A DNA stretch of 64,000 nucleotides from assembly GCA_002224055.1 (NCBI GenBank), contig AZLU01000093.1:86730-150729 (forward strand). Direction: 5' to 3'. Shown in pieces: positions 11,562-21,579 of the stretch. Below the pieces are notes generated by a model. That model was not told the DNA's origin. It worked only from the letters and a program-made list of their open reading frames with translations, and ran no database searches. This DNA is from Pezizomycotina sp. ARF18 (Eukaryota; Ascomycota). A program made the position numbers and the translations under genes. Within the stretch, counting starts at the first letter, position 1; each line of letters starts with the position of its first letter.

Positions 11562-11874
11562 TGCTAGCTATTAAGTATACTAAAGAGGTATAATAAGTCT
11601 ATAGGTATTAAGGTAATACTTATATAGCTAAGGAATAAGGAACTTTAGCTAGAGATATTAAGATCTTAGCTATAGATATTAAGGAGATTACGACGATAAG
11701 GCTCTACGAGCCGTCGAGGCAGACTGTATATATTATATTAAGATTATAGTATTATTAGTTTATTATATATAGTATCGTGTATTCCCTCAGTTAGTCTAGT
11801 TAGTTTAGAGTCAAATCTACAAGTTCGATCCTATCCTATATTATTAGATATCATACCATACATCTGCGCCAGTA
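11562..11874 (+). repeat. 3' LTR of copia element
   Basis: Starts TGCTAGCTATT and ends GCCAGTA; the terminal CA has become TA. The start is strongly RIP-mutated while the last 100 bases retain C/G, the reverse of the 5' LTR. It is followed by GCAAG. Confidence 0.9.
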
Positions 11875-12406
11875 GCAAGAACAGAAAACGTAAGGTCGTA
11901 TTCGGGAATCCAACCGATGATCGAATTAAACGCAATATACGAGCCGGCTGTGGTATACACATCGATCGGCCGCCGGCTCTTGGTGAAGTTTGTGGGCCTG
12001 TATATCGCCCACGGCGTCCCCAAGTGCTCGTACGGCGAACTCATGAACGATCTCGGCTTTAATTACTCCCTGGATTTCGCTGTGCCGAGTAACTTCGGTA
12101 TACCGTGAATGTACAAGTTCAGATCATTCGTGGTGGAGTATAATACGCCGCACGCCCACCGGGAGCGTTAACGAGTCCGTACGACACCGTCGTCTTCAAA
12201 AAGTTTTCTCTAACACAATCCGTATCGCGGCTCTTACATTCCTTAATACCTGTAATATTCTTCCCTTGGGAAATCCCAGAAGAGGTAAGAACGCCCCGCG
12301 TCGTAGTCGATGCTTGCTCGGGCGGGAGGATTGGGCCGGTCGGCGGGCAGTAGGCGAGCACGCCTTCCCCAAAGAGAAAAGACGAGAAAACAGGCGCGAA
12401 GTTCAT
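11875..12406 (-). pseudogene. Beta-lactamase-like serine hydrolase, N-terminal part
   Basis: 5' part of the split gene. The first frame begins at 12406 (MNFAPVFSSF) and reaches CPPTGPILPP, the conserved opening of secreted fungal beta-lactamase-related hydrolases, then FLKTTVSYGLVN. Within about 60 bases the sequence jumps to a C-terminal-domain block: LKPRSF, SSPYEHLGTPWAIYR, DVYTTAGSYIAFNSI, IPEYDLTFSVLA. A normal protein has roughly 250 residues between these blocks, including the catalytic SxxK and YxN motifs, and they are absent. A TAA just before LKPRSF sits where a Trp is expected. The core deletion and the transposon insertion are two separate knock-outs; which came first is not visible. 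Confidence 0.6.
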
Positions 12407-12409
12407 TGT

Positions 12410-13681
12410 GAGAAATGAAGCTTACGGACAAAATTCAAGGAATGTTATGGATTAGTTGGAGGATTGATATTTGCCCATGGAGATTTTTCCGGTTAGAGGA
12501 CAGGGAATATAAAGAAAAATTTGGCCGTCTCCACTTGAGGGCTTGATATGTCTGGTTCCCGGTGATGATCCCCGCATCAGCATTGAACTCTCCATTGCAT
12601 CCATGGAGATCATCCGTCGAATTAGATTCCTTTGCGATTGAGAAATAATAGCCTATAGGAGATTCGAATTCTTCTCTAAAAGTTATTCCACTTGATATAT
12701 ACGAAGCCTATCAAAAAAAAGCTTGAACAGAAAGGAGTCTCACCGAAAGGATCACATCCGCAAATTCGTTTAAATTACGACCTCAAATCTATCCGTTAAA
12801 AGTCTCCACCCTCCGGCGTCGAGTGTTTGGAAAGGATCTCCACAGTTTAGACTCACCGAGGTATCCCTCTCCAGGCTAACTCCTGTAGGATTCGTAAATG
12901 CTATAACTTGCGGAAAGTTTTCCGCAAGGCGGTGCTCTACCTTGGACCTCCGCGGTAAGATGCTGGTATTCAGACGATGGCGAAGCCAGGATGCCGAGAT
13001 GCAGCTGCGTCTAGCGTAGGATCACATTTTCGTATAATTCTAAAGGATTTTCATTTTAGAGGCTCGAACGGAAGTAAGCGTCATCAGGATTGTCTTATCT
13101 ATAGCTTATAGATGCCATGGATGCACAGGTTGCAGACAGAAAAAAGAAAAAAAAAAACCATCCCTGGGAATTCTTTCTAGCTGCCGTAAAGCTAAAGCAG
13201 CTTTCATTTCAGTCTATTTCCGTTGTTCGGATAGGGAAACCCTTCCGCCATTAGCCTGATCAGGCTAAGTTAGTATGCGGTAATACTGGACATATTATGA
13301 TTCGGGCCCACTTTGAAAAATATTAGCAATCCGTAGCTAACGTCTGTCGTTATATTCCCTTCGAGCAGTCTAAGAAGAGAGGAAAGCGGCGATTGGGTTG
13401 GGGGGTAAGGGGCAGACCCGAAAAACGGACTTCAATTTGAGTTGCAATTCAGACGCAATTCACGATCACGAAGGCGCCATTCTTCAGAAAATCCCTTCAA
13501 TTCTAATGCTACTCTAAACTATGCTATCTAAAAACACTCTCTCTCACACACAAAAAAAAAAAAAAAAAAATCTCTCTAAACCCTTATCATCACCACCTCA
13601 TCCCCTAAACACCTACATACTTACTAAACTGTCTCACGCTTCAACAACCCACCAATCCACCTACCAGCTGCTTGCCAGCGC
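12410..13681. other. Intergenic, no supportable gene
   Basis: No gene recognised. There is a run of about 19 A residues at 13551-13569. Confidence 0.35.
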
Positions 13682-13909
13682 CTAGCGCGGTGATCCACCT
13701 CTTTGCCCTCTGTGGACCGCGTCAGGGAGCTTGTAGCTCTTCTGAGCGGGGTTGTGCCCGCAGGTTTGCGAGTGCAGACTGACGTCGCTGAGCCTGCGCT
13801 CGCGGACGTGCCAGTCTCCATCGCAGTACTCCCAGTTCGCCAGGCTGTCGCAGGACCTGCTGCAGTCCCAGCGATAGACGAACTGGGAGTAGTTCTTGGT
13901 CTTCGCCAT
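13682..13909 (-). CDS. Small Cys-rich protein, function unknown
   Basis: 75-residue frame starting at 13909 (MAKTKNYSQFVYRWDCSRSC). Its N-terminal half has six cysteines in DCSRSCDSL, WEYCDGDWHV and SQTCG, and its C-terminal half is basic. No signal peptide is visible. Support for a real gene: a TATA element (CTATAAAAGC on the minus strand, 14131-14140) lies about 225 bases upstream, and a pyrimidine-rich leader precedes the start. The overlapping minus frame 13624-13821 also looks coding at its 3' end (EVDHRARRWQAAGRW), so a one-base shift near 13700 may have cut the true C-terminus. I do not recognise the family. Confidence 0.4.
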   Translation of the reverse strand: MAKTKNYSQFVYRWDCSRSCDSLANWEYCDGDWHVRERRLSDVSLHSQTCGHNPAQKSYKLPDAVHRGQRGGSPR

Positions 13910-14130
13910 GGTGTTGCGAGCCTCTTTTGGGGTAGGGGGGGGGGTTGTTTTGTGGGTTGGGGGTGAAGGACCTGTGGGGGGTTGCCTTTTGGGCGGTTTC
14001 TTTGAGTCCTTCTGGTGGGTTTGCTGCTTGTTCGCTGGTTTTGTGTTCCTGTGAGCAGCTTTGGGGGTTGAGGGTTTCTTGGAGGGGTGATGTAAAAGAA
14101 GAAAGGAAATGGAAGAAGGAGGGAAGACGC

Positions 14131-14140
14131 GCTTTTATAG
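14131..14140 (-). promoter_or_regulatory. TATA element of small Cys-rich gene
   Basis: Reads CTATAAAAGC on the minus strand, about 225 bases before the start at 13909. Confidence 0.35.
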
Positions 14141-14149
14141 ACGATTAGA

Positions 14150-15230
14150 GTTTTCTTTCGGCCATGAAATAGCCTTTTTCACGATGTTGTTGTTTACTAC
14201 GCGTCGTTGCAACTTTGCGTAGATGATAATCATTTTTCATTGTGAAGGTTAACGGCGGAGGACCAATAGTTGGTGGCCGTGGTGAGTATCGAAACAAAGG
14301 TTAATTGTCGTGATGGTCGACTTTGCAACTGTACTTCTACCGTGGGAGGTTTCTAGCTCCCCCCACACCAAATGCGAAAATGGAGGGTCAGCTTATACGG
14401 CTACCACAGCAGCAGCTACTACTCCATATAAACTATAGGATTAAATTCATGCAAAGAAGGACAGCAAGAAAAGCCCAGCCACCAGCCTTGAACTTCCAAC
14501 CCCCAATCTGGTCGGCGGCATTCATCGATATATCTCATCAACAAATAATGTCTAACACTTACATCGACTTCCATGACTCGCTCTCTGTGTCACGATCCCC
14601 ACCCCGCAAATTTAAGATTTGATAGGTGCGCAGGGAAACCACGGTACGACAAAGTTCGATGGGAATTCCCGAGATCTATACTAAATGCGTCCGCTTCCAG
14701 CTTAGCCTTTCCGGCAACGGTCGTTTCGTACTACCGTGACGTTCGCCCTGAAATGCACATGGCAGAAAACGTCTAGAAGGATATCAACACATTTGTGTGA
14801 CAAATAGTAGATAATGTTGCGATAGCAACTCATATGCCTGCTATTGATACTACAGGTGGGGTTGCTGTGGAGGGGGCGAGCAGTGGGGCATAAAAAGGGA
14901 CGGTTCTGTCTGTTCAGTTTTCCCGAATTCTTTATTTTTGTCATGAGAAACCAAAAAGGTGAATATCCCAAAACTTTCGAGGGAGATTAGGATCTCATTC
15001 CACTTCTCTCCACTTTTCGAGAATAAAGTTCGAGGTTCGCGCATTTTACTTTAGCGCAGCTCCCGAAATATTCCGTAACAACGTCACCAACGATCCGTCG
15101 TTTTAGCAACGCTATATCTCCGACATCACAGAAATCACGGGCAAAACTTTCCGATTTATTCCGAGCTTCAAAAGTCTAACCTCTTCCATCACCAACTCGC
15201 GACCCTCGCGCTTCCCCAAAAAAAATTACG
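14150..15230. other. Intergenic, no supportable gene
   Basis: No motif-bearing frame seen on either strand. Confidence 0.3.
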
Positions 15231-15428
15231 ATGGCAACCGGCTCAGGTACCCGCTCGAGAAGGAGCAGGCGCACTTCCTCCCGCTCGCGAAGGAGCGGAG
15301 GCGGCTTTAAGAGGTTCCTCAGGTCTCTCTTCTGTTCGGTCATCAATACAAGCAGCGGCGGCAGAGCCGAGCTCCCCGGGCTAGTCTGCGGAACAACTCC
15401 GCAAGTGAGGAATCACAGGTATACCTGA
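15231..15428 (+). CDS. Arg/Ser-rich small ORF
   Basis: 65-residue frame starting MATGSGTRSRRSRR, with a second RSRRSGGGF block. The repetition comes from a tandem-like duplication of about 30 bases around a CTCG(A/C)GAAGGAGC core. In another frame the same DNA reads YPLEKEQAHFLPLAKERRRL, so it is unclear which frame, if any, is coding. No family recognised. Confidence 0.2.
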   Translation: MATGSGTRSRRSRRTSSRSRRSGGGFKRFLRSLFCSVINTSSGGRAELPGLVCGTTPQVRNHRYT

Positions 15429-15429
15429 C

Positions 15430-16639
15430 GCATCGGAACAACCTCGAGGTTTTGATCGAGACTATACAAAGGTCGGAGAGAGTAGGCAGGATACTTGGGA
15501 ATCTCTGAACGGCTAAAAGTAGCTATTTACGTGGGAAAGATGTTATCTTTTGCTATTGCCGTTGGCTTCATCTTCGTCAATGACTTTACGAGTATGCTAT
15601 CGTCGTTTTTTTTTTTTTTTTTTTTTTTGTCATCACAGCATTGAGGTGGATTCTTTCACAATCTCTAATAATTCGAGCTGTAATTTTCGTTGCCACGACT
15701 TTTGTTATGCGAAAAATAATTCGCAGCTGGTTGTAGATTTTATTGACCGTTGCTTTATATCTTGTTGGAACCCTTTTTTATCGTTAATCTTCACGGCCGG
15801 ATTCAATGATCATGCTAGCTAGATAAACCCCAAAACTACTTGCATCGTCGTTTTTGTCGCTATTCAAACTCTTTGATACACAGGATTTAACCGGAAGATG
15901 TGAAACTGCAAACATGTAGACCAGTGTGCCCTTACGAAGATCTCCTTATTAGCCATTGAAGACCCCTTCAGTTACTCACGATAGCCTTCCCCCTCCCCAC
16001 GGTAGACTCGCTCAGATATGTCACGATTAATGCGCAATCGCTAGTTTAGGCTTGATACAGGCAGGACCACCGGCCTGCAGGCATTTCTCTTTTTTCTGCA
16101 AGGCTTTATCACATGTCTATTCCTTGTAGGGTCGATCGCGCAGTGCGAATCAATTAATACCTCTCGACATCACCATCATTACACAGACCTTTTCAGCAAT
16201 GTTGAGAAAGCCTTGCATTGCAGGCAGGCCTCCATAGTCTCAGGCCATCGCTTTGGGCTCTGCATATATTTTGAGGCTCGAGACCCCTTACCAGGCGCCA
16301 GTGCGCTGTCCGTATTGCCATCGTGCCATGCTCTATTGTCCTGATATCGCTCGTCCTATCAAAAGACGTTTGACGATCCTATGATCGCTGCGGTCAAATG
16401 AATTGAGGCACTGACAAGTGGCGGTGCACGAGTTGAGTTTATAGAGGTAATTTGTTGGTGCTGAGATATCTATACCTGGCGTACTTTTCATCATGTGCAA
16501 ATCTTCGATGGCCTTGTGTACTGCCTTTTTTTTTTTTTTTTTTTTCTTGTCGCAGGAGAGATCAACTGCTGCTTTGGGGCGAAATATAAACAATTTGTTT
16601 TTTCCTAGCGAATCTTCATATCACCGTCATCGTCATCAT
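15430..16639. other. Intergenic, no supportable gene
   Basis: Holds two long T runs (about 15607-15629 and 16527-16545). No gene seen. Confidence 0.3.
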
Positions 16640-16640
16640 C

Positions 16641-16670
<30 letters not shown>
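16640..16670 (+). repeat. (CAA)n microsatellite
   Basis: About ten CAA units, just before a TATA element (ATATAAAAAC, 16671-16680) that probably belongs to the arrestin-like gene downstream. Confidence 0.8.
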
Positions 16671-16671
<1 letters not shown>

Positions 16672-16680
16672 TATAAAAAC
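16671..16680 (+). promoter_or_regulatory. TATA element of arrestin-like gene
   Basis: TATAAAA about 170 bases before the ATG at 16847, next to the CAA repeat. A pyrimidine-rich leader follows. Confidence 0.45.
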
Positions 16681-16846
16681 GCGCGCAAAGCCCTCTCTCT
16701 ACTTCTCCCTTTTCTCACGATCCTCTCCCTTACTTCAAATCCTCTCGTATAATGATTTCCACGTCCATCTTATCTTATCTCCATCCCCAATATAGACCAG
16801 ACGAAGACGTAACCATCCCATCACATCCAAAACCACATCACCAACA

Positions 16847-17907
16847 ATGCGCTTCACGGTAACAACAACGCAACCCCCCACCCCTCAACCCCCCTCTACC
16901 CCGGCGATCCATCTCCGGCGCCGTAAACTTCTTCTCCCCGCAAGCCGAAGACATCCTCTCCGTCAAGCTCTCCTTCGCCGGCCGCGCAAAATCGAAAATC
17001 ATGACAACCCCTCCAACGGGTCTGGCACCTACACCGAAATCCGCCGAACCGCGACGTCTTCTTCACCTACGACGTAACGTTATACACGGGCACTATACCT
17101 TACGGCAGAACGTGAGTACACGTGGCCGTTCAACTCTTCCCGACAGAAGTAAAAATTACCCTCCGCAGCCTGGACGGTTAAGCTCCCGCGGACCCATACC
17201 GGCTACCGTGGAGAGCCGCCGTGCTCGTTCGAGAGTAATTGCAAGTTCAAAGGTCGGCAGAAGGTTCCTACGGCGCCGTGCAGTACACACTCACCGCCGA
17301 ATCGTCCGACGGGGTACAATAAAAGACCACACGACGGAAGCAGAATGCCAATTGACCGTCCGTAGTTTCCGTCCTGAAATCGTAGACGCGGGATACACGA
17401 CGCAATCGTGGGCTTCAGCGCCGTCGACGTTAGATTATTCCCCGGAATGGAAGACTACACCCCCAGCATAAAAGAACGCATGAAAGAAGCGTTCTCCTCC
17501 AACCCAAAGCCGAAACCATGCCTCGCGGTCGATTTACGGTGCTACTTACCATCCAATCTGGTAATCGGTGAAGGAATGGCGGGGAAAGTATGGATAGAAT
17601 GGTCCGCCGAGCGCTCACGCTTACTCGAATCCGGACGCCCGGTGAACTCGTCAGCGTATCCGCGAACCTCTGGATGCAGACCACCATTACAGCGGGTAGT
17701 ACATTACAAACGGCGCATAATAAAACGGAGAAGTTACTCGCGTACGTATACACTTCCGCGGAGGGAACTGAGATGCAATACGGCGAAGAAAACGCTGTAG
17801 ATTTAAGCGCGCAGATGAGCGAGTATTGGAGTAAGATGGTAGCAGCGGTGTATAGTCCCCAGCTTCGATACGACGACGGTGAGCAGGAGGTACTGGATCG
17901 AGGTTAA
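16847..17907 (+). CDS. Arrestin-like protein, frame-broken as sequenced
   Basis: Fungal arrestin-domain proteins link ubiquitin ligases to membrane transporters and receptors. The ATG at 16847 opens MRFTVTTTQPP. The next blocks lie in alternating frames: ISGAVNFFSPQAEDIL then SVKLSFAGRAKSKI (the arrestin-N GxI-G-V and V-L-F-G-A pattern), RDVFFTYDVTLYTG, EYTWPF, PCSFESNCKFKG, GSYGAVQYTLTAES (PPSF and V-Y-L patterns), FPGMEDYTPSIKERMKEAF, YLPSNLVIGEGMAGKVWIE, then LTRIRTPGELVSVSANLW to a stop at 17907. The order is that of a complete arrestin N domain and the start of the C domain. At least six one-base shifts separate the blocks. Those near 16905 (CC) and 17044 (AA) can be explained by one base lost from a run. 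No PPxY motif seen. It may be intact in the organism. Confidence 0.6.
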
Positions 17908-17909
17908 GG

Positions 17910-18483
17910 TCGTGTGATTGTTTGGGGAAGAAGTGGAAGAAGGAGTTTAGTAGGAACGTTACTGTGCTGCCGGGGATGAGAGGAGGGGTCCGCTGGAGCT
18001 GCCGCCGCCGCCGCCGCCTGTGGAGGAGGGTTGGCAGTGGTAGTGGGTGGGTGGAAGTGAGAAAGGGAGGATTGATGCCGGCTGCGGCGCTGCTGCGTGT
18101 TTCACCGTAGTCACTTTCATTGGTAAAATCTCGTTTCTATTTTCATGGTTTGTATATGGGTCCTTAGGCGTTTTAGGGTTTGCTTCTGGTTTTATGCTTC
18201 ACATTCAGTTAATGGTCTGTTCGGATCCCTGTGCTTCTAGAACAAAGACTGCGTTGCTCTTCCTTCCTCAATACTGTATTTCATAATATACCAATGCTAG
18301 TTTCTAAAACTACTCGAGCAAGTAATTCACAATAACACCATCTCGCCACAATATCCTCAGAAATTGAAAAAATAACCTCACAAACTGCCAACAACTCTCC
18401 TTCTTAACAAAAAGCAACACAGCAACGCAACTATTACATAACCATATTGTTCCATCTGTAATTTTTTCTTCTAAAACCCCGGA
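17910..18483. other. Intergenic, possible arrestin 3' end
   Basis: Contains a Gly/Arg-coding GC-rich patch at 17990-18060 but no recognisable domain. The arrestin C-terminus might continue here in another frame. Confidence 0.25.
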
Positions 18484-18767
18484 TCATAAGCCAAAGGTTC
18501 TCCACAACCGGCTTGAGGAAGTCTACGTCGTCCCGGGGAACGCGATCCATAAGCTGTTTGTCGATCGCGAACCGAATACGTGTGTAAGCAACCAGATGAT
18601 GCCGGTCCTGAGTCGCTGAAGTTTGGCCTTAAACCGGTCTTCCAGCCGTCCGCGATTACAAGGCCGACGTCGGCGGCGCCCGGGTCCTTGAGAGGCCTTT
18701 GCGTATATAACTTGTCGACGGCCCCTTTCAGCCACTTATGGTGCTTGCTCGGTTAGGATACGAGCAT
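18484..18767 (-). pseudogene. Small-protein family member (copy B), broken
   Basis: Minus strand, ATG at 18767, with a stop at codon 5. The frame then runs KHHKWLKGAVDKLYTQ, GLVIADGWKTGL, PNFSDSG. These align with EEHIEVFRGAISDVLSE, KIVDVWRKGL and MTNAN of copy F; IADGW also matches VADGW of copy E. After one shift the next frame continues LVAYTRIRFAIDKQLMD and VDFLKPVVENLWLM, the counterpart of LTMHDIYDHMKMVLDSQ and the C-terminal helix. It is broken by one stop and one shift. Confidence 0.5.
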
Positions 18768-18769
18768 CG

Positions 18770-19500
18770 TGTTTTCTTTTCTTTCTTCTTTTTTTTTTTT
18801 TTTTTTTTTGGATTATGCAGGGACGTGTTCAAGTTTGTAAGTAGGTATTTGGTAATTTGCCTATTGCTGTTCTTTTTTGTCGTTCGAGTTTATGCTTCTA
18901 CTTATCCTGGGAGATAGAAAAAAAAAGCGGCCCGCTTAAGTACTCCTCAGTTCAAGTCGAGGCGACCAAAACCTCCGATTGTATTGATATATAATCTGTA
19001 ATATATTTCACCTCCGTAATAGTAATAGAAAAAAGATGAAGCTGAGATTGAGATGATATAAGAAAGTCTGCCGAATTCATTCTATTGAGACTTGTATATT
19101 GTCGTCGCGCAGAAAGAGAACGCGGGTTTGGCGTTAAGAACGCGCGGAAGGCGCGGCCTGCAGAACGCACGCGATGCCCCCCCCTAGCCCTGCTAAAAAG
19201 TTGTGTATATAAAGAAGCTATTCTCCCTCCTCCTTCGGAGGAGGATAGTCAATGGAACACGACTCGATTTACTCCTATTTACTATACTACTAATATACTA
19301 CCATTAACAGTGTGTTGCTTTCATAGTGACTACGCTCCACCCCGACAATATACCACCGTAACCGGTTTTGATTTTCGTTCGGGACCTGTCAGAAAGCAGC
19401 ACGAGAAATTCTAGCATGAATCTGAACATTCTATCGAAGAATAATTTGTTGACCTTGAATCCTGTATGAAAGCGTATCTATCAAGCTCTATATCAGACGT
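18770..19500. other. Intergenic, no supportable gene
   Basis: A T run lies at about 18788-18810. A short inverted repeat (CTCCTCC-TTC-GGAGGAG) near 19230-19248 could form a hairpin. Confidence 0.3.
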
Positions 19501-19672
19501 CTATGCTAGTTGCTCAACATTTAAATTCACCTTAACAGAACGAGACAAAGCAGCGGGGATCTCGTCTAGTTGAGCCTCCATCAGAATTGTCTGAATGGCC
19601 GTCCGGAATGTCCTGGCTTCTTCAGCGTTTGCGATAGATTAGTGCCAGTGATGTTTCTTCTACGGCTGTCAT
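19501..19672 (-). pseudogene. Small-protein family member (copy C), N-terminal half only
   Basis: The ATG at 19672 opens MTAVEETSLALIYRKR and stops. The next frame continues NAEEARTFRTAIQTILMEAQ and ends at a stop at 19501-19503. EEARTFRTAIQTILME aligns with EEHIEVFRGAISDVLSE of copy F and EEHQGIFKTAIRKFLMD of copy E. The middle W motif and the H-IY-M motif are missing, so it is truncated as well as shifted. Confidence 0.45.
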
Positions 19673-19679
19673 TGTTGAG

Positions 19680-20488
19680 CTGTTCGAAAAGTTTATTTAT
19701 TTAATTGGACTTTTAAGGATTTTCTTTAGTGTCTTCGGTTTATGATCTTAGAGAGCTGAGAGTACGTTGTTTGTTGATTGTGATGAGAGAGGTAGTGTTC
19801 CTTTTCACTGGGAGATGCAAAATGGTGTGCTTAATTAGCTTCTGCAGGTAAGCAAAAGTCCAGCACCATACATTAGCTTAAACATATATCTTTAAGTATT
19901 ACGAAAGCTGGAGCTCGAGAAGACGACGTCGGCGTATTTTTGCTCCGGCCTGAGTACCCATATGAAAAACCAGCACACGGACGAAAATTTTCCAGAAGAG
20001 CCTTAAAGAAAAGTCAAAGAACAATCCTGTTTATCGTTATTCAAACCCCTGATCCGCAAGTTTGCAGAGAAATGTCGGTGTGAAGTCATGAGCGGCATTA
20101 GAACATTAACACATACTTCTAGTAATCAATCTATTCCAGTATTATTCCCAACGAAAACCGAAACAGGGTCAAAAAACTGGTCGAGATATCACTTTGGAAA
20201 GTTCCCGTGTTATCATCTCATCGAGCTTTAGTTTTTCCGTAGTATTGTGAAAATATGCACACAACACATGGTCAATCTCAACTTCTGCTGTCCCAAGAGC
20301 TATTTAACCGATCCCTTTTTGCTTCTTCCCAAGGCAAGGGCTAAAATTTCTGTCATTATCATATACAACCGAAGAAAATCAGCTCAGCTCCTAAAAATTA
20401 TAAATTGGACAAAATATCAAATCTCTAACATCTCCCTAGTAACAACTCTTTAACTCCCAGAAACAAAAGATACCAGAAGCAAAACCCC
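19680..20488. other. Intergenic, no supportable gene
   Basis: No recognisable coding region or repeat. Confidence 0.3.
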
Positions 20489-20686
20489 GGACGAGTCCTA
20501 GCGACCGCTATCACCACGGTGCTGAAATATCTCGGCTTCAAGGAGGAAGAGGCCGAGTACAAGAAAAAAAAAAACCTACTTAAGTACTAAGTAGCTCTTA
20601 TGAGAACACTAAACAACTTTACGATCTACTTCTCCCTCGAGGTAGCACCACGATGTTGGGCATCAAGCTTCGATTTAGATCAGTAA
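20489..20686 (+). pseudogene. Small-protein family member (copy I), remnant
   Basis: The only plus-strand copy inside the cluster. One frame reads VLATAITTVLKYLGF, KEEEAEYKKKK, a stop, then VALMRTLNNFTIYFSLEV. It aligns with FRGAISDVLSEILGEEPAEH and, after the W motif, with MTNANRDLTMHDIYDHM. The A run coding KKKK and the stop after LLKY interrupt the middle helix. No start codon is evident. Confidence 0.4.
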
Positions 20687-20820
20687 TAGAGGCTAGATTG
20701 ATAGTTGCCTTTGTACGTAATGCACTACGACGCGCAATTAGTATAAGTATGAGAACGTTTTCCCTGTGATGAAGTTAATTGGGTAGCTATAGCCAGATCC
20801 CGATCTTTCGTAGTGGTCAC

Positions 20821-21060
20821 GAGAAAACAGATAAGGAAGGGAAGGGGGAGAAGGGAAAGGAGAGCGAAGGAGGGGAGAGAAGGGGGGGGGGGGGGTTGAG
20901 AAGAAAAAAGAAAAAAAGGAAAGCAAAATAAGAAAAAAGATAAGGTAGAGAAGAAGATAGAAATAAGAGAGAAAGAAAGGAAAGTAAGACAGAAAAGAAG
21001 GATAAGATAAGCCGATGGAATATACTAGTAGAAAAAAGGAACAAGGGCTGTGATAGATAG
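20821..21060 (+). repeat. Polypurine tract
   Basis: About 240 bases, nearly all A or G on the plus strand, including a run of about 14 G near 20882-20895. There are very few pyrimidine interruptions. It gives artefactual Phe/Ser/Leu open frames on the minus strand. Mirror-like purine tracts can form triplex DNA. It separates copy I from copy D. Confidence 0.8.
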
Positions 21061-21180
21061 ACCGCAGCAAATCTAACAGCTATTTCGATTGAGTGCAGCG
21101 CCCTCTCCTGTTCCATTCCTTTTCCCACCTCTCTCCGGCTTGAAAGTACTCCACGAGCGCCTCAGCGATGTTCCGGATGT

Positions 21181-21575
21181 TCAGGCCCCACCCGACTGGC
21201 GCTCGTAGTAAAGCTGGACGCGGGCCCGCGCGACTTCTCCTCCAGGTGGGACACTCTGCCTGTTCCGCACCCTGTCCAGCAGCTCCTGCGTTATCTCTAG
21301 CCTTGGGACCGCGTCAGCGAGGGCCTCCTTGCTCGGGCGCCTGCCTCGTACATACTCGTAGGCGTTATGTACGAGATATTGTCCAAATGACGTTCATGGC
21401 GATGTTCCTAGTCCCATCGCTATATGAATAAGCGCCCAGCCTCTGTTTCCATGGGCGCTGATTCTGGGAAGACATACGCGATGTAGTCCTCGTCGTACCC
21501 AAGGTCCCGCAAGTGACTCACCAGCGAAGTATGGAAGATACTTTCTTCAAAGCGTGACAACGTATTATGTGACAT
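21181..21575 (-). pseudogene. Small-protein family member (copy D), broken
   Basis: The ATG at 21575 opens MSHNTLSRFEESIFHTSL. The frame runs through VSHLRDLGYDEDY and PMETEAGRLFI to a stop at 21420. The next frame carries AMGLGTSP, a stop, TSFGQYLVHNAYEYVRGR, then PRLEITQELLDRVRNRQ to a stop at 21181-21183. FHTSLVSHLRDLG aligns with FRGAISDVLSEILG, and TSFGQYLVHNAYEYV with TNANRDLTMHDIYDHM. One shift and one stop break it. The 3' half is noticeably GC-rich compared with the other copies. Confidence 0.45.
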
Positions 21576-21579
21576 TGTG

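Larger units (their letters stand above)
7023..11874 (+). mobile_element. Ty1/copia LTR retrotransposon, full length, RIP-mutated
   Basis: Complete element: 311 bp 5' LTR, primer site, internal region, purine tract, 313 bp 3' LTR, GCAAG target duplication. The interior is very AT-rich, full of TA dinucleotides, and has no open frame of 60 codons. Residual motifs give the order. A CCHC-like knuckle lies at 8180-8218 with ligand positions now Tyr. The protease DSGAS block at 8327-8341 now reads DLGVS. The reverse transcriptase YVDDLLIA block at 10569-10592 now reads YINNLLIA. RNase H blocks lie at 11075-11089 (DADW now DAD-stop) and 11363-11401 (TKHIDIQYHFIRE-like, now with Tyr and a stop). Protease is about 2.2 kb before reverse transcriptase, leaving room for integrase, the copia order. 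All changes read as C to T or G to A, as RIP makes. It is not autonomous. Insertion split a serine-hydrolase gene on the opposite strand. Confidence 0.92.

Noticed and set aside
7100-11850. Host coding genes inside the AT-rich block
   Set aside because: No open frame of useful length; all recognisable motifs belong to the copia element.
16333-16795. Frames with poly-Lys, poly-Phe or poly-Gln
   Set aside because: Produced by a T run and a CAA microsatellite, not by coding constraint.
20738-21128. Minus-strand frames with long Phe/Ser/Leu runs, resembling membrane proteins
   Set aside because: Translation of the polypyrimidine complement of the purine tract; no natural codon pattern.
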